From Ignavibacteriales bacterium (lineage in GTDB: Bacteria; Bacteroidota; Ignavibacteria; UBA10030): DNA of 13,383 nucleotides. Shown in pieces: positions 1 to 6,704 of the stretch. The notes under the pieces were generated by a model. It was not told where the DNA came from. It saw nothing but the letters and a program-made list of their open reading frames with translations, and searched no databases. Position 1 is the stretch's first letter, and each line of letters begins with the position of its first letter. The stretch spans positions 1 through 13,383 of the forward strand of contig JACRFF010000122.1 of assembly GCA_016218005.1 (NCBI GenBank), read 5' to 3'. The translations under genes were made by a program, and so were the position numbers.

Positions 1-85
1 CATGACCGCCGAGCACACGGATGCAGCGAATCTTCTTCGCACCCGAATTGTCCGCAACGGTCAAATTTGTTTCTTCTTGAATCAT
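1..85 (-). CDS. rplN: 50S ribosomal protein uL14 (L14), N-terminal part, cut by the window edge
   Basis: Only the first 28 codons are present and the gene runs off the left edge. The visible residues begin [18 protein letters not shown] and continue IRCIRVLGG, the conserved start of bacterial uL14 (E. coli begins MIQEQTMLNVADNSGA). The protein binds 23S rRNA on the 50S subunit and contributes to a bridge with the 30S subunit. The ATG at 83-85 is preceded by an AGGGTGAT sequence that can serve as a ribosome binding site. It lies 24 nt downstream of the rpsQ stop, in the usual S10 operon order. The identity rests on this short but highly conserved segment. Whether the rest is intact cannot be judged. 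Confidence 0.93.
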   Translation of the reverse strand, partial: MIQEETNLTVADNSGAKKIRCIRVLGGH

Positions 86-109
86 GCCATCACCCTGGGA
101 TAAACTGCG

Positions 110-391
110 TTACTTTGCTTTCTCAATGACCTGCACCAACCGCCACCGTTTCTGCTTGCTCAGGGGGCGCGTTTCCATAATCTTGACAACGTCGCCGACA
201 CCCGCTTCGTTTTTTTCGTCGTGAGCCATTAACTTCGTCGTGGCGCGGCGGTATTTTTTGTAGATCGGGTCTGCCACTTTTCGTTCGATCGCCACCGTAA
301 TGCTTTTCGCCATCTTATTGCTCACCACTTTACCCACGCGCACTTTGCGATGTGAACGGGTAGTCAAATTCTTCGTTGCTTCAGTTGTCAT
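110..391 (-). CDS. rpsQ: 30S ribosomal protein uS17 (S17)
   Basis: This encodes a 93-residue primary 16S rRNA-binding protein of the 30S subunit. The family core is clear: the [20 protein letters not shown] strand region at about residues 18-37, then the [15 protein letters not shown] segment, [18 protein letters not shown] and the closing RLVQVIEK. The length is slightly above the 80-90 residues usual in bacteria because of a short N-terminal extension ([14 protein letters not shown]). The ATG at 389-391 lies 5 nt after the rpmC stop, so translation is probably coupled. No good Shine-Dalgarno is visible immediately upstream. The gene lies between rpmC and rplN as expected. Identification is very secure. 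Confidence 0.97.
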   Translation of the reverse strand: MTTEATKNLTTRSHRKVRVGKVVSNKMAKSITVAIERKVADPIYKKYRRATTKLMAHDEKNEAGVGDVVKIMETRPLSKQKRWRLVQVIEKAK

Positions 392-396
392 AGGCG

Positions 397-639
397 TTAT
401 GCTTGCTTTGGCTGTTCGGTTGCTGCCGGCTGCGCCGCCGCCGATTTTTTTCGGTCGTTCAAGATGGTCTTGATGCGCGCAATGTCTTTGCGGATATGAC
501 CGATCCTCATCGGGTTTTCCAGTTGGCCTATCACCTTTTGAAATCTTAGGTGGGCAAGGTTTTCCTCTTCATCCTGAATACGCTTCAATAATTCAGCGTC
601 GGAAAGTCCTTTGAGCGATTTTAATGCGTCTGGTTTCAT
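397..639 (-). CDS. rpmC: 50S ribosomal protein uL29 (L29) with Ala/Gln-rich tail
   Basis: This encodes an 80-residue uL29, a small two-helix protein near the 50S exit tunnel. Family signatures are the opening [20 protein letters not shown], the [16 protein letters not shown] segment and the [15 protein letters not shown] helix that ends the conserved domain near residue 63. The open frame extends 40 codons further upstream, but that part overlaps rplP and does not resemble uL29, so the ATG at 637-639 is chosen. Only 10 nt separate it from the rplP stop. The last 17 or so residues ([15 protein letters not shown] at the end) form a low-complexity Ala/Pro/Gln tail. This makes it longer than the usual 60-70 residues. 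The tail is probably disordered; its role, if any, is unknown. Confidence 0.96.
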   Translation of the reverse strand: MKPDALKSLKGLSDAELLKRIQDEEENLAHLRFQKVIGQLENPMRIGHIRKDIARIKTILNDRKKSAAAQPAATEQPKQA

Positions 640-649
640 CGTTCTTTTG

Positions 650-1069
650 TTATCCTTCAAAATCAACGCGTGTAACAAACTTTGTTTTGAACGGAAGCTT
701 GTGCTTGGCCAGCAGCATCGCTTCCTGCGCCGTTTGTTTCGAGACGCCACCGAGTTCAAACAACACGCGACCCGGCTTCACGACGGCTACCCAAAATTCA
801 GGCGCCCCCTTGCCGCTGCCCATACGAGTTTCCGCAGGCTTCTTGGTAACAGGCTTGTCGGGAAACACGCGAATCCACACTTTTCCTTCCCGCTTCATCA
901 TGCGGGTCAATGCAACGCGCGACGCTTCAATTTGCCGCTGAGTAATCCAACCCGGCTCAAGGGCCTTCAATCCAAAATCACCGAACGCCACCGAGTTCCC
1001 CCGCGTGGCTTTACCCCGCCGACGCCCGCGCTGCTGCTTCCGAAACTTTACTCGCTTTGGTAGTAACAT
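650..1069 (-). CDS. rplP: 50S ribosomal protein uL16 (L16)
   Basis: This encodes a 139-residue uL16, which binds 23S rRNA near the A site and the peptidyl transferase region. The family pattern is complete: [19 protein letters not shown] at the N-terminus, then [44 protein letters not shown] and RMGSGKG. Arg82, in the T-R-M-G-S-G-K-G motif, corresponds to the arginine hydroxylated in E. coli uL16; whether it is modified here is unknown. The ATG at 1067-1069 follows an AAGGGG ribosome binding site (1076-1081) with a 6-nt spacer. That site overlaps the rpsC stop codon, indicating translational coupling. Length and position in the operon are typical. Confidence 0.98.
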   Translation of the reverse strand: MLLPKRVKFRKQQRGRRRGKATRGNSVAFGDFGLKALEPGWITQRQIEASRVALTRMMKREGKVWIRVFPDKPVTKKPAETRMGSGKGAPEFWVAVVKPGRVLFELGGVSKQTAQEAMLLAKHKLPFKTKFVTRVDFEG

Positions 1070-1079
1070 ACTTTTCCCC

Positions 1080-1721
1080 TTATGACCGCGTCATCCCGCC
1101 AATGATCTCGCCTTTGCAGATCCACACTTTCACGCCAATGGTTCCGTAGATCGTAAAGCCGGTGGATGTTGCGTAGTCGATATCCGCCCGCAAAGTTTGC
1201 AAGGGGATGCGGCCATCTTTGTATTGCTCGACACGCGCAATTTCTGCTCCACCAAGCCGACCGCCGCATTTGACGCGCACGCCTTCAGCCCCCATGCGCA
1301 TTGCTGAGGTGATAGCTTGCTTCATGGCGCGGCGGAAAGAAATTCGCCCTTCCAACTGTGAAGCAATTGAATCCGCCACCAACGCGGCGTCGAGTTCCGG
1401 CCGTTTGATTTCGTGAATAAGAATCTTCACCTCTTTCGAGGTCACCTTCTTCAATTCTTCTTCCAACTGCGCAATTTCTTTTCCGCTCTTGCCGATAACA
1501 ATACCCGGTCTCGATGTATAGATGGTGATCACTGCCCGCTTGGTCGTTCGGTCAATCTGAACTTTGGAGATGCCTGCTTTCTTCAACCGATTCTTGATGT
1601 AGTTGCGCACGACGAGGTCTTCCTGCAATTTCCCCGCCATGCTTTTGTCATCGTACCAGTTCGCATCCCACGTGCGCACGATGCCAAGACGGAATCCGTT
1701 CGGATTGGTTTTTTGACCCAA
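1080..1721 (-). CDS. rpsC: 30S ribosomal protein uS3 (S3), TTG start
   Basis: This encodes a 213-residue uS3, a 30S head protein at the mRNA entry site. The N-terminus [13 protein letters not shown] is typical. A type II KH domain follows, with the GxxG loop as GKSG at residues 77-80 in the context [13 protein letters not shown]. The C-terminal domain contains [17 protein letters not shown] and ends [19 protein letters not shown], slightly shorter at the C-terminus than E. coli S3. The start codon is TTG (1719-1721), since no ATG or GTG lies in frame near the conserved N-terminus. A strong GGAGG (1727-1731) stands 5 nt upstream and supports this start. The gap from the rplV stop is 12 nt. Confidence 0.97.
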   Translation of the reverse strand: MGQKTNPNGFRLGIVRTWDANWYDDKSMAGKLQEDLVVRNYIKNRLKKAGISKVQIDRTTKRAVITIYTSRPGIVIGKSGKEIAQLEEELKKVTSKEVKILIHEIKRPELDAALVADSIASQLEGRISFRRAMKQAITSAMRMGAEGVRVKCGGRLGGAEIARVEQYKDGRIPLQTLRADIDYATSTGFTIYGTIGVKVWICKGEIIGGMTRS

Positions 1722-1726
1722 GTGAT

Positions 1727-1731
1727 CCTCC
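1727..1731 (-). promoter_or_regulatory. Shine-Dalgarno GGAGG deciding the TTG start of rpsC
   Basis: On the minus strand GGAGG is followed by 5 nt (ATCAC) and then TTG, exactly at the conserved uS3 N-terminus. It lies in the 12-nt gap after the rplV stop. It is the main evidence that rpsC initiates at TTG. Confidence 0.85.
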
Positions 1732-1733
1732 GA

Positions 1734-2144
1734 TTAACTTGCTGCTGTGTTTGTTCCAGTAGACTTTGGTTCTTTTACCTTCTTCGGCGCAGCTTTCTTT
1801 TCTTCGCGTTGCGCCAACACAATCGTCAAGTGGTTCGACCGTTTGCGGATACGATACGCGCGCCCCATCGGCGCCGGCGAAATTCGCTTCTGCATCGGTC
1901 CGCCATCCACAAATGCTTGCTTCACAAAGAGCGTGGCAACGTCGACGCGACCGCCTTCCTCTTTCGATTGGAAATTGGAAATCGCGGATCGCAGCACTTG
2001 TTCCGCTTTCCGCGCCGCATGTTTTGGCGTGAAGTGAAGAATGCCCAGCGCCTCTTCGGCATTGCGGCCACGGATCAGATCCACCACCAACCGCATTTTC
2101 CGCGGCGATGACCCGATATATCGATTCGTTGCTTTTGCTTCCAT
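1734..2144 (-). CDS. rplV: 50S ribosomal protein uL22 (L22)
   Basis: This encodes a 136-residue uL22, an early-assembly 23S rRNA-binding protein whose extended hairpin lines the nascent-peptide exit tunnel. The core starts MEAKATNRYIGSSPRKMRLV. The other family segments are LVVDLIRGRNAEEALGIL, ARKAEQVLRSAISN and the hairpin/C-terminal strand with GGPMQKRISPAPMGRAYRIRK. The frame is open 68 codons further upstream into rpsS, but the conserved N-terminus fixes the start at the ATG 2142-2144. About 20 residues after the core form a Lys/Pro/Thr-rich tail ending NTAAS, making it longer than the roughly 110 residues of E. coli L22. No strong Shine-Dalgarno precedes the ATG; an AGAACAAC box (2147-2154) sits there instead. 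The gap to the rpsS stop is 22 nt. Confidence 0.97.
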   Translation of the reverse strand: MEAKATNRYIGSSPRKMRLVVDLIRGRNAEEALGILHFTPKHAARKAEQVLRSAISNFQSKEEGGRVDVATLFVKQAFVDGGPMQKRISPAPMGRAYRIRKRSNHLTIVLAQREEKKAAPKKVKEPKSTGTNTAAS

Positions 2145-2166
2145 ACGTTGTTCTCGCTCGCCGGCG

Positions 2167-2454
2167 TTATGCAGGAGATGTCGTCGTTTCGGATTTGATA
2201 CCGGGGTGAGTGCGGAAAATACGCGTCGGCGCGAATTCACCGAGCTTATGCCCCACCATGGCTTCGTGAATGTAAACCGGAATGAACTTGTTGCCGTTGT
2301 GCACGGCAAACGTGTGCCCGACAAATTCCGGAATGATGGTGCACGCACGCGCCCACGTCTTGACGACTTTCTTCTGGCTTCCTTTGTTCAGCTCCTCGAT
2401 TTTCTTCAGGAGCTTTCGGTCCACATACGGACCCTTTTTGATCGAACGGCTCAT
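2167..2454 (-). CDS. rpsS: 30S ribosomal protein uS19 (S19)
   Basis: This encodes a 95-residue uS19 of the 30S head, which contacts uS13 and the A-site region. Conserved blocks are [58 protein letters not shown] and [14 protein letters not shown]. Length is normal for bacteria, with a short Thr/Ser tail (ETTTSPA). The ATG at 2452-2454 follows a CAGGAG sequence (2458-2463) with only a 3-nt spacer, which is rather tight. The gap from the rplB stop is 14 nt, typical of the S10 operon. Confidence 0.98.
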   Translation of the reverse strand: MSRSIKKGPYVDRKLLKKIEELNKGSQKKVVKTWARACTIIPEFVGHTFAVHNGNKFIPVYIHEAMVGHKLGEFAPTRIFRTHPGIKSETTTSPA

Positions 2455-2468
2455 AGTCTCCTGCGAAT

Positions 2469-3302
2469 TTACTTACGACGTTTAATGATGTACTTGCTCG
2501 AAAGATTCTTTTTCTTGCGTGTCTTCAAACCCTTGGCATACTTGCCCCAGGGAGATTCGGGATGCTGCCAACCACCGCCGGATTTTGACCGCCCTTCGCC
2601 GCCGCCCATCGGGTGGTCAATGGGATTCATTGCCATGCCGCGCGTTTGCGGTCTAATACCAAGCCAGCGGGAACGGCCGGCCTTCCCCAGCGAGATATTT
2701 TCGTGGTCAGCGTTGCCTACGCCGCCAATGGTAGCGTAACACTCGAGGCGCACCTTTCGCACTTCACCGGAAGGAAGTTTCAGCGTGGCGAAGTCCCCTT
2801 CTTTTGCCATCAGCTGAAGCGAGTTGCCCGCACTGCGGCCAAGCTGCCCGCCTTTGCCTGAACGAAGTTCAACGCAGTGAACAAACGTACTCACCGGAAT
2901 GTTCTTCAATGGGAGGGCGTTACCAACCACCACATCGGCCTCCGGACCGGCATTGACTTTTGCTCCCACCTTCAAACCATCCGGCGCAATAATGTAACGC
3001 TTGTCGCCATCTTTATAGGTTAAGAGCGCAATACGAGCAGACCGATTAGGATCATACTCGATCGCCGACACTGCCGCCTCGATGCCGTGCTTTTCACGCT
3101 TGAAATCGATTACACGGTACATCCGTTTATGTCCGCCGCCGCGATGACGCGACGTGATGCGGCCAAGGTTGTTTCGCCCGCCGGATTTTTTATTCGGCTC
3201 AGTCAACGACTTCTCGGGCGTCGTCTTGGTCACTTCATCGAACGCCGAGACCGAGTAGAATCTCGTCGCGGAAGTCATTGGTCGAAGTTTGCGAATTCCC
3301 AT
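2469..3302 (-). CDS. rplB: 50S ribosomal protein uL2 (L2)
   Basis: This encodes a 277-residue uL2, which binds 23S rRNA, helps join the subunits and is needed for peptidyl transferase assembly. It begins [19 protein letters not shown] and contains [13 protein letters not shown] (51-63), GQLGRSAG (152-159) and the C-terminal rRNA-binding loop [18 protein letters not shown] (221-238). His230 matches E. coli His229, the residue tied to peptidyl transferase function. The next variable position is Met232 where E. coli has His231. I recall the same HPM variant in Bacteroidetes, which supports an FCB affiliation. The gene ends with a basic KYIIKRRK tail. The start is an ATG 16 nt after the rplW stop. 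It lacks a clear Shine-Dalgarno but has the AGAACAAC box (3305-3312). Confidence 0.98.
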   Translation of the reverse strand: MGIRKLRPMTSATRFYSVSAFDEVTKTTPEKSLTEPNKKSGGRNNLGRITSRHRGGGHKRMYRVIDFKREKHGIEAAVSAIEYDPNRSARIALLTYKDGDKRYIIAPDGLKVGAKVNAGPEADVVVGNALPLKNIPVSTFVHCVELRSGKGGQLGRSAGNSLQLMAKEGDFATLKLPSGEVRKVRLECYATIGGVGNADHENISLGKAGRSRWLGIRPQTRGMAMNPIDHPMGGGEGRSKSGGGWQHPESPWGKYAKGLKTRKKKNLSSKYIIKRRK

Positions 3303-3318
3303 AGGTTGTTCTTACGTC

Positions 3319-3609
3319 TTAGGCAGTTCCGAAAATATCAATCTTGTCGCCTTCTTTCAGCGTCACGATTGCTTTCTTCCAACTCTTCTTAAAACCCTCA
3401 ACCCTGCCCCGCCGCGTGAACTGCGATTTGCGCTTGCCTTTGACGCGCACAGTGCGAAGACTGGTTACTTTAACGCTGAATTTTTTTTCAACGGCTTTGG
3501 CGATTTCGATCTTGTTGGATGACAGCGGCACTTCAAACGCATACTGCCGCGCTTCGGCCATGCCGGTCATCTTTTCAGTTACGATGGGGCGAATGAGAAT
3601 TCCAATCAT
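3319..3609 (-). CDS. rplW: 50S ribosomal protein uL23 (L23)
   Basis: This encodes a 96-residue uL23, which sits at the tunnel exit and docks trigger factor and the signal recognition particle. The family features are LIRPIVTEKMTGM near the N-terminus, YAFEVPLSSNKIEIAKAVEK (23-42) with the expected helix, and FSVKVTSLRTVRVKGKRK. The closing segment FKKSWKKAIVTLKEGDKIDI is typical of the family. Length is typical. The ATG at 3607-3609 follows an AAGG that overlaps the rplD stop codon, 7 nt before the start, suggesting coupled translation. The gap is 9 nt. Confidence 0.97.
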   Translation of the reverse strand: MIGILIRPIVTEKMTGMAEARQYAFEVPLSSNKIEIAKAVEKKFSVKVTSLRTVRVKGKRKSQFTRRGRVEGFKKSWKKAIVTLKEGDKIDIFGTA

Positions 3610-3618
3610 GGCTCTGCC

Positions 3619-4248
3619 TTAGTTCTTCAATGATTGCTGCAACACATCCACGGCGCTTTTTTGGATCATAAGCACTTTGCTGTTGAGAATGTCAAACGTC
3701 GAAGCCTTATCCGCTTCCCGTACTTCCAGCGTGGGAATATTGCGTCCCGATTTGAACAACACGGCGTCGGTTTTTGTCGTCATCAACAGTGTCTTCTTCC
3801 TGTCGAGAGCAAAGGCTTTGAGGATGGAGACAACTTCCTTTGTCCGCGGCACGTTCAAGTTAAAGTCTTCCACAACGATGACGGCTTTGTCTTTCGCCTT
3901 GTAGCTCAGCGCGGACTTGCGAGCAAGCTTTCTCATCTTGGTCGGCACTTTCACCACATAGTCGTGCGGATGCGGACCAAAAATAGAACCGCCGCCTACC
4001 CACAACGGCGAGCGGGTAGTGCCTGCGCGCGCTTGGCCTGTTTTCTTTTGCTTCCACGGTTTACGTCCGCCGCCGCGAACTTCACCGCGCGATTTGACTT
4101 TGTGCGTCCCTTGCCGTTGGTTGGCTTGAATGCTGCGCACCATCATATAGATGGCGTGGTCGTTCGGCTCGATCTCAAAGATCTTCGGGTCGAGCGTCAC
4201 TTTTTCGCCGCTCGGTGAACCATTCGTTTTGTACACATCCACTTGCAT
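3619..4248 (-). CDS. rplD: 50S ribosomal protein uL4 (L4)
   Basis: This encodes a 209-residue uL4, an early 23S rRNA-binding protein whose long loop reaches the exit tunnel. The loop is visible at about residues 46-96 as QRQGTHKVKSRGEVRGGGRK, PWKQKKTGQARAGTTRSPLW and GGGSIFGPHPHDY. The C-terminal globular part holds KALSYKAKDKAVIVVEDF-like strands and ends DVLQQSLKN. In E. coli this protein also represses its own operon through a leader upstream of rpsJ. Here rpsJ is preceded by tuf, and no equivalent leader is recognisable by eye. The ATG (4246-4248) is preceded by AAGGA 9 nt upstream; the gap to the rplC stop is 23 nt. Confidence 0.97.
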   Translation of the reverse strand: MQVDVYKTNGSPSGEKVTLDPKIFEIEPNDHAIYMMVRSIQANQRQGTHKVKSRGEVRGGGRKPWKQKKTGQARAGTTRSPLWVGGGSIFGPHPHDYVVKVPTKMRKLARKSALSYKAKDKAVIVVEDFNLNVPRTKEVVSILKAFALDRKKTLLMTTKTDAVLFKSGRNIPTLEVREADKASTFDILNSKVLMIQKSAVDVLQQSLKN

Positions 4249-4271
4249 TGCTGTCGATCCTTGCGGAACCC

Positions 4272-4895
4272 TTAGTGTGCTTTCGTGATTTCCAAATAAC
4301 TGTTGATGGCGCCCGGCACTGAGCCTTTGACGATCAAGATGTTCGATTCGGGAACGACTTTGACAACTTTCAGATTCTTCACCGTGCGCTGCTCGAAACC
4401 CATACGGCCCGCCATGCGCATACCCTTGAACACACGCGAAGGATACGAACTGCCGCCGATGGACCCCGGCGCCCGAACACGATCCGACGCACCGTGCGTG
4501 GTCATGCCAACACCGCCGAAGTGATGCCGCTTGACAACGCCTTGAAAACCGCGGCCTTTCGACTTGCCGGTAACATCGACGATGTCGCCTAACTGAAAGA
4601 TATCGACCTTGACTTCAGCGCCGACATCCATTTTTTTTCCGTTGAAGCTGAACTCCCGCATAAGCCGCAGCAATTTCACGCCCGACTTGCCGAGGTGTCC
4701 TTTCAACGGTTTGTTGACGAGCCGCTCTCTCTTTTCGTCGAAGCCAAGTTGCACGGCGTCGTAGCCGTCTTTTTCCTTCGTCTTCACTTGCGTTACATAG
4801 CAAGGTCCTGCTTCGATGATGGTGCAGGGAATCGCTTCCCCGCCGTCATCGAACAAGCTCGTCATGCCAAGTTTTTTTCCTAAGATGCCACTCAC
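4272..4895 (-). CDS. rplC: 50S ribosomal protein uL3 (L3), GTG start
   Basis: This encodes a 207-residue uL3, one of the first proteins to bind 23S rRNA; its central extension approaches the peptidyl transferase centre. The N-terminus is (V/M)[17 protein letters not shown]. The core includes [16 protein letters not shown] (113-128), [14 protein letters not shown] and [17 protein letters not shown]. The two glutamines of the E. coli GSIGQNQTPG segment, one of which is methylated by PrmB, are replaced by Gly/Ser (GSIGGSS), so that modification is not possible at this place. The start is the GTG at 4893-4895, fixed by AAGGAG (4903-4908) with a 7-nt spacer. An upstream in-frame TTG at 4944-4946 is rejected. 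A 173-nt structured spacer separates it from rpsJ. Confidence 0.97.
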   Translation of the reverse strand: MSGILGKKLGMTSLFDDGGEAIPCTIIEAGPCYVTQVKTKEKDGYDAVQLGFDEKRERLVNKPLKGHLGKSGVKLLRLMREFSFNGKKMDVGAEVKVDIFQLGDIVDVTGKSKGRGFQGVVKRHHFGGVGMTTHGASDRVRAPGSIGGSSYPSRVFKGMRMAGRMGFEQRTVKNLKVVKVVPESNILIVKGSVPGAINSYLEITKAH

Positions 4896-4902
4896 AAGTA
4901 TG

Positions 4903-4908
4903 CTCCTT
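4903..4908 (-). promoter_or_regulatory. Shine-Dalgarno AAGGAG deciding the GTG start of rplC
   Basis: AAGGAG on the minus strand is followed by a 7-nt spacer and GTG, after which the reading frame gives the conserved uL3 start [11 protein letters not shown]. The match and spacing are close to ideal. This excludes the longer reading that would begin at 4946. Confidence 0.88.
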
Positions 4909-4947
4909 GAATTGCTTGGATGTCCGGTGCTGCCGAACAACCACAAA

Positions 4948-5033
4948 CCTGCCCGACTTTGCCCTGCCCCGACCCCAGCCTGCTGCTGCTCGCCCGAACC
5001 GCTTTGGCGGGCGGGGCTGGCAGGGAGGGCAGG
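4948..5033 (-). repeat. GC-rich imperfect inverted repeat in the rpsJ-rplC spacer
   Basis: The spacer 4896-5068 contains a block that is about 77% G+C (69 of 90 bases at 4951-5040), well above its surroundings. Paired segments are 4948-4954 with 5027-5033 (7 bp), 4962-4968 with 5019-5025 (7 bp), 4977-4980 with 5015-5018 (4 bp) and 4991-4996 with 5008-5013 (6 bp). A further 4999-5000/5006-5007 pairing closes a GCTTT loop on the plus strand. Together they make a long, bulged hairpin in the transcript. Nearly all bulge bases lie on the plus-left arm, including a TGCTGCTGCT run (4981-4990). No T-run follows on the minus strand, so it does not look like an intrinsic terminator. It may be a dispersed palindromic repeat or a regulatory or processing structure. 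I do not recognise a named family. Confidence 0.6.
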
Positions 5034-5068
5034 CGGGCCACTTTCTCCACCGCTTTCAAGCGCGCCGC

Positions 5069-5377
5069 TTAGACTTTGATCTCGACGTCGACGCCGGCCG
5101 GCAATTCTAACTTCATCAACGAATCAACCGTTTTGCTCGTCGAGTTCAGAATATCGATCAGCCGCTTATGCGACCGGGTTTCGAACTGCTCGCGCGATTT
5201 CTTATCGACATGCGGCGAGCGGTTCACGGTGTACACGGTGCGTTTGGTCGGCAACGGAATGGGACCGGAGACGACAGCGCCCGTCGACTTCACGGTCTTG
5301 ATGATTTTCTCGGTCGACTTGTCGATCAGACTGTGGTCGAACGATTTCAGCTTGATGCGAATTTTTTGACCAGCCAA
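5069..5377 (-). CDS. rpsJ: 30S ribosomal protein uS10 (S10), TTG start
   Basis: This encodes a 102-residue uS10 (NusE), a 30S head protein that also acts with NusB in transcription antitermination. The whole sequence is family-typical: [58 protein letters not shown] and the ending [15 protein letters not shown], which I associate with Bacteroidetes/Chlorobi S10. The start codon is TTG (5375-5377). No in-frame ATG exists upstream before a stop, and AAGGAG (5385-5390) lies 7 nt before it. It follows tuf after a 71-nt spacer holding a hairpin, and precedes rplC by a 173-nt GC-rich spacer. It is the first gene of the S10 block. Confidence 0.97.
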   Translation of the reverse strand: MAGQKIRIKLKSFDHSLIDKSTEKIIKTVKSTGAVVSGPIPLPTKRTVYTVNRSPHVDKKSREQFETRSHKRLIDILNSTSKTVDSLMKLELPAGVDVEIKV

Positions 5378-5384
5378 GGATCGA

Positions 5385-5390
5385 CTCCTT
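5385..5390 (-). promoter_or_regulatory. Shine-Dalgarno AAGGAG deciding the TTG start of rpsJ
   Basis: AAGGAG stands 7 nt before the TTG that begins the conserved uS10 N-terminus. The spacing equals that before the GTG of rplC. An in-frame stop (TAA) sits just upstream of any alternative start. Confidence 0.87.
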
Positions 5391-5404
5391 ATGTAGAATC
5401 GTTG

Positions 5405-5432
5405 TCCGTTATCCGCAACCGCAGATACCGGA
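5405..5432 (-). promoter_or_regulatory. Stem-loop in the tuf-rpsJ spacer
   Basis: In the minus-strand transcript, 5421-5427 (TATCTGC) pairs with 5410-5416 (GCGGATA), including one G-U pair, around a GGTT tetraloop. After one G-A mismatch (5428/5409) the stem continues for four more pairs (5429-5432 with 5405-5408). One internal pair is G-U only when read as minus-strand RNA; on the plus strand it would be a C-A mismatch, so the fold suits the transcript of this operon. No T-tract follows and the rpsJ ribosome binding site begins 15 nt downstream. It could be a processing site, a regulatory leader or chance. Confidence 0.5.
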
Positions 5433-5448
5433 ACCGTAGTTCAGTTGT

Positions 5449-6660
5449 TTATTCAATAATCTTTGTTACAACGCCTGCGCCAACCGTACGGCCGCCTTCG
5501 CGGATCGCGAATCGCAATCCTTCTTCCATGGCGATGTCGCCGATCAGTTCGACGGTAACGGAATCTAAGTTGTCGCCGGGCATCACCATTTCGACGCCGC
5601 TCGGAAGCGTCAGCACTCCCGTCACGTCCGTGGTGCGGAAGTAGAACTGCGGACGGTAGCCCGTCAGGAACGGCGTATGACGTCCACCTTCATCTTTCTT
5701 CAGCACGTACACTTGAGCGTTGAATTTTTTGTGCGGCGTAATGGTGCCGGGTTTCGAGATAACCATGCCGCGCTCGAGTTCCGTTTTTTCGATTCCACGC
5801 AATAGCAATCCGGCGTTGTCGCCCGCTTGCACCGAATCGAGTTCCTTCCGGAACATTTCCGCGCCGGTGATCACCGTCTTCTTGTGGAGACCGAATCCGA
5901 CGACTTCCACTTCATCGCCCACCTTCGCCGTACCACGCTCCACACGGCCCGTACCGACCGTGCCGCGGCCTGTAATCGAGAATACGTCTTCCACCGGCAT
6001 CAGGAACGGCTTGTCGGTGTCGCGTTTCGGCAACGGAATGTAGCTGTCGACCGCTTTCATAAGTTCAGTAATGCTCTGGAACGCCGGGTCATCGCCCTTC
6101 ACGTCGGGACGCAACGCCGCTTCCATCGCTTTCAACGCGGAGCCGCGGATGATGGGAATTTCATCGCCGGGGAAATCGTACTTCTTCAGAAGATCGCGAA
6201 CTTCCAGCTCGACGAGATCCAACAATTCCGGATCATCAACCGCGTCGACTTTATTCATGAAGACAACCATCTTCGGCACGTTCACCTGGTGAGCAAGAAG
6301 AATATGTTCACGTGTTTGCGGCATCGGTCCGTCGGTTGCGGCGACGACGAGAATTGCACCGTCCATCTGGGCAGCACCGGTGATCATATTCTTAATGTAG
6401 TCGGCGTGGCCCGGGCAATCCACGTGCGCATAGTGGCGATTTTCCGTGGAGTATTCCACGTGCGCGGTGTTGATGGTGATGCCGCGAGCTTTTTCTTCGG
6501 GCGCATTGTCGATGGAATCAAACGTGCGCACCGCGGACAAGCCCTTCTTCGCCAACACCATGGTGATGGCGGCCGTCAAGGTTGTCTTGCCGTGGTCGAC
6601 GTGACCAATCGTGCCGACGTTGATGTGCGGCTTACTGCGATCAAATTTTTCTTTTGCCAT
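5449..6660 (-). CDS. tuf: Elongation factor Tu
   Basis: This encodes a 403-residue EF-Tu, the GTPase that delivers aminoacyl-tRNA to the ribosomal A site. GTP-binding motifs are GHVDHGKT (19-26), the effector region ARGITIN (58-64), DCPGH (81-85), NKVD (136-139) and SALK (174-177). Domains II and III follow, with [13 protein letters not shown] (231-243), [23 protein letters not shown] and the C-terminal [20 protein letters not shown]. It is about 9 residues longer than E. coli EF-Tu, mostly through an insertion just after SALK ([14 protein letters not shown]). Gly236 stands where E. coli has Val and I expect Val or Ala. The ATG follows AAGGAG (6669-6674) with an 8-nt spacer, 44 nt after the fusA stop. 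Whether a second tuf copy exists cannot be seen here. Confidence 0.98.
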   Translation of the reverse strand: MAKEKFDRSKPHINVGTIGHVDHGKTTLTAAITMVLAKKGLSAVRTFDSIDNAPEEKARGITINTAHVEYSTENRHYAHVDCPGHADYIKNMITGAAQMDGAILVVAATDGPMPQTREHILLAHQVNVPKMVVFMNKVDAVDDPELLDLVELEVRDLLKKYDFPGDEIPIIRGSALKAMEAALRPDVKGDDPAFQSITELMKAVDSYIPLPKRDTDKPFLMPVEDVFSITGRGTVGTGRVERGTAKVGDEVEVVGFGLHKKTVITGAEMFRKELDSVQAGDNAGLLLRGIEKTELERGMVISKPGTITPHKKFNAQVYVLKKDEGGRHTPFLTGYRPQFYFRTTDVTGVLTLPSGVEMVMPGDNLDSVTVELIGDIAMEEGLRFAIREGGRTVGAGVVTKIIE

Positions 6661-6704
6661 TGCGAGGTCTCCTTCTGGTTAAGTAGTCCTGTGAATTTAA
6701 ACCC

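Noticed and set aside
1413-2739. Long plus-strand open frames opposite rpsC, rplV, rpsS and rplB
   Set aside because: They cover conserved ribosomal genes on the other strand, have shadow-like composition and no ribosome binding sites or family motifs.
3481-3488. Runs of eight A on the coding strand in rplW (and at 4631-4638 in rplC) as programmed frameshift sites
   Set aside because: They encode ordinary Lys-Lys codons. The frame continues into conserved sequence on both sides and no useful alternative frame product is visible.
4272-4946. Longer rplC starting at TTG 4944-4946
   Set aside because: The extra 17 residues do not match uL3, and the GTG at 4893-4895 has an ideal AAGGAG 7 nt upstream.
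4948-5033. Intrinsic terminator between rpsJ and rplC
   Set aside because: The structure is GC-rich but no T-run follows on the minus strand, and termination here would cut off essential downstream genes.
5391-5420. Possible promoter (TTGCGG, 17 bp, TACATA) before rpsJ
   Set aside because: The -10 box matches only 3 of 6 positions and lacks the final T. The bases are better explained by the stem-loop and ribosome binding site.
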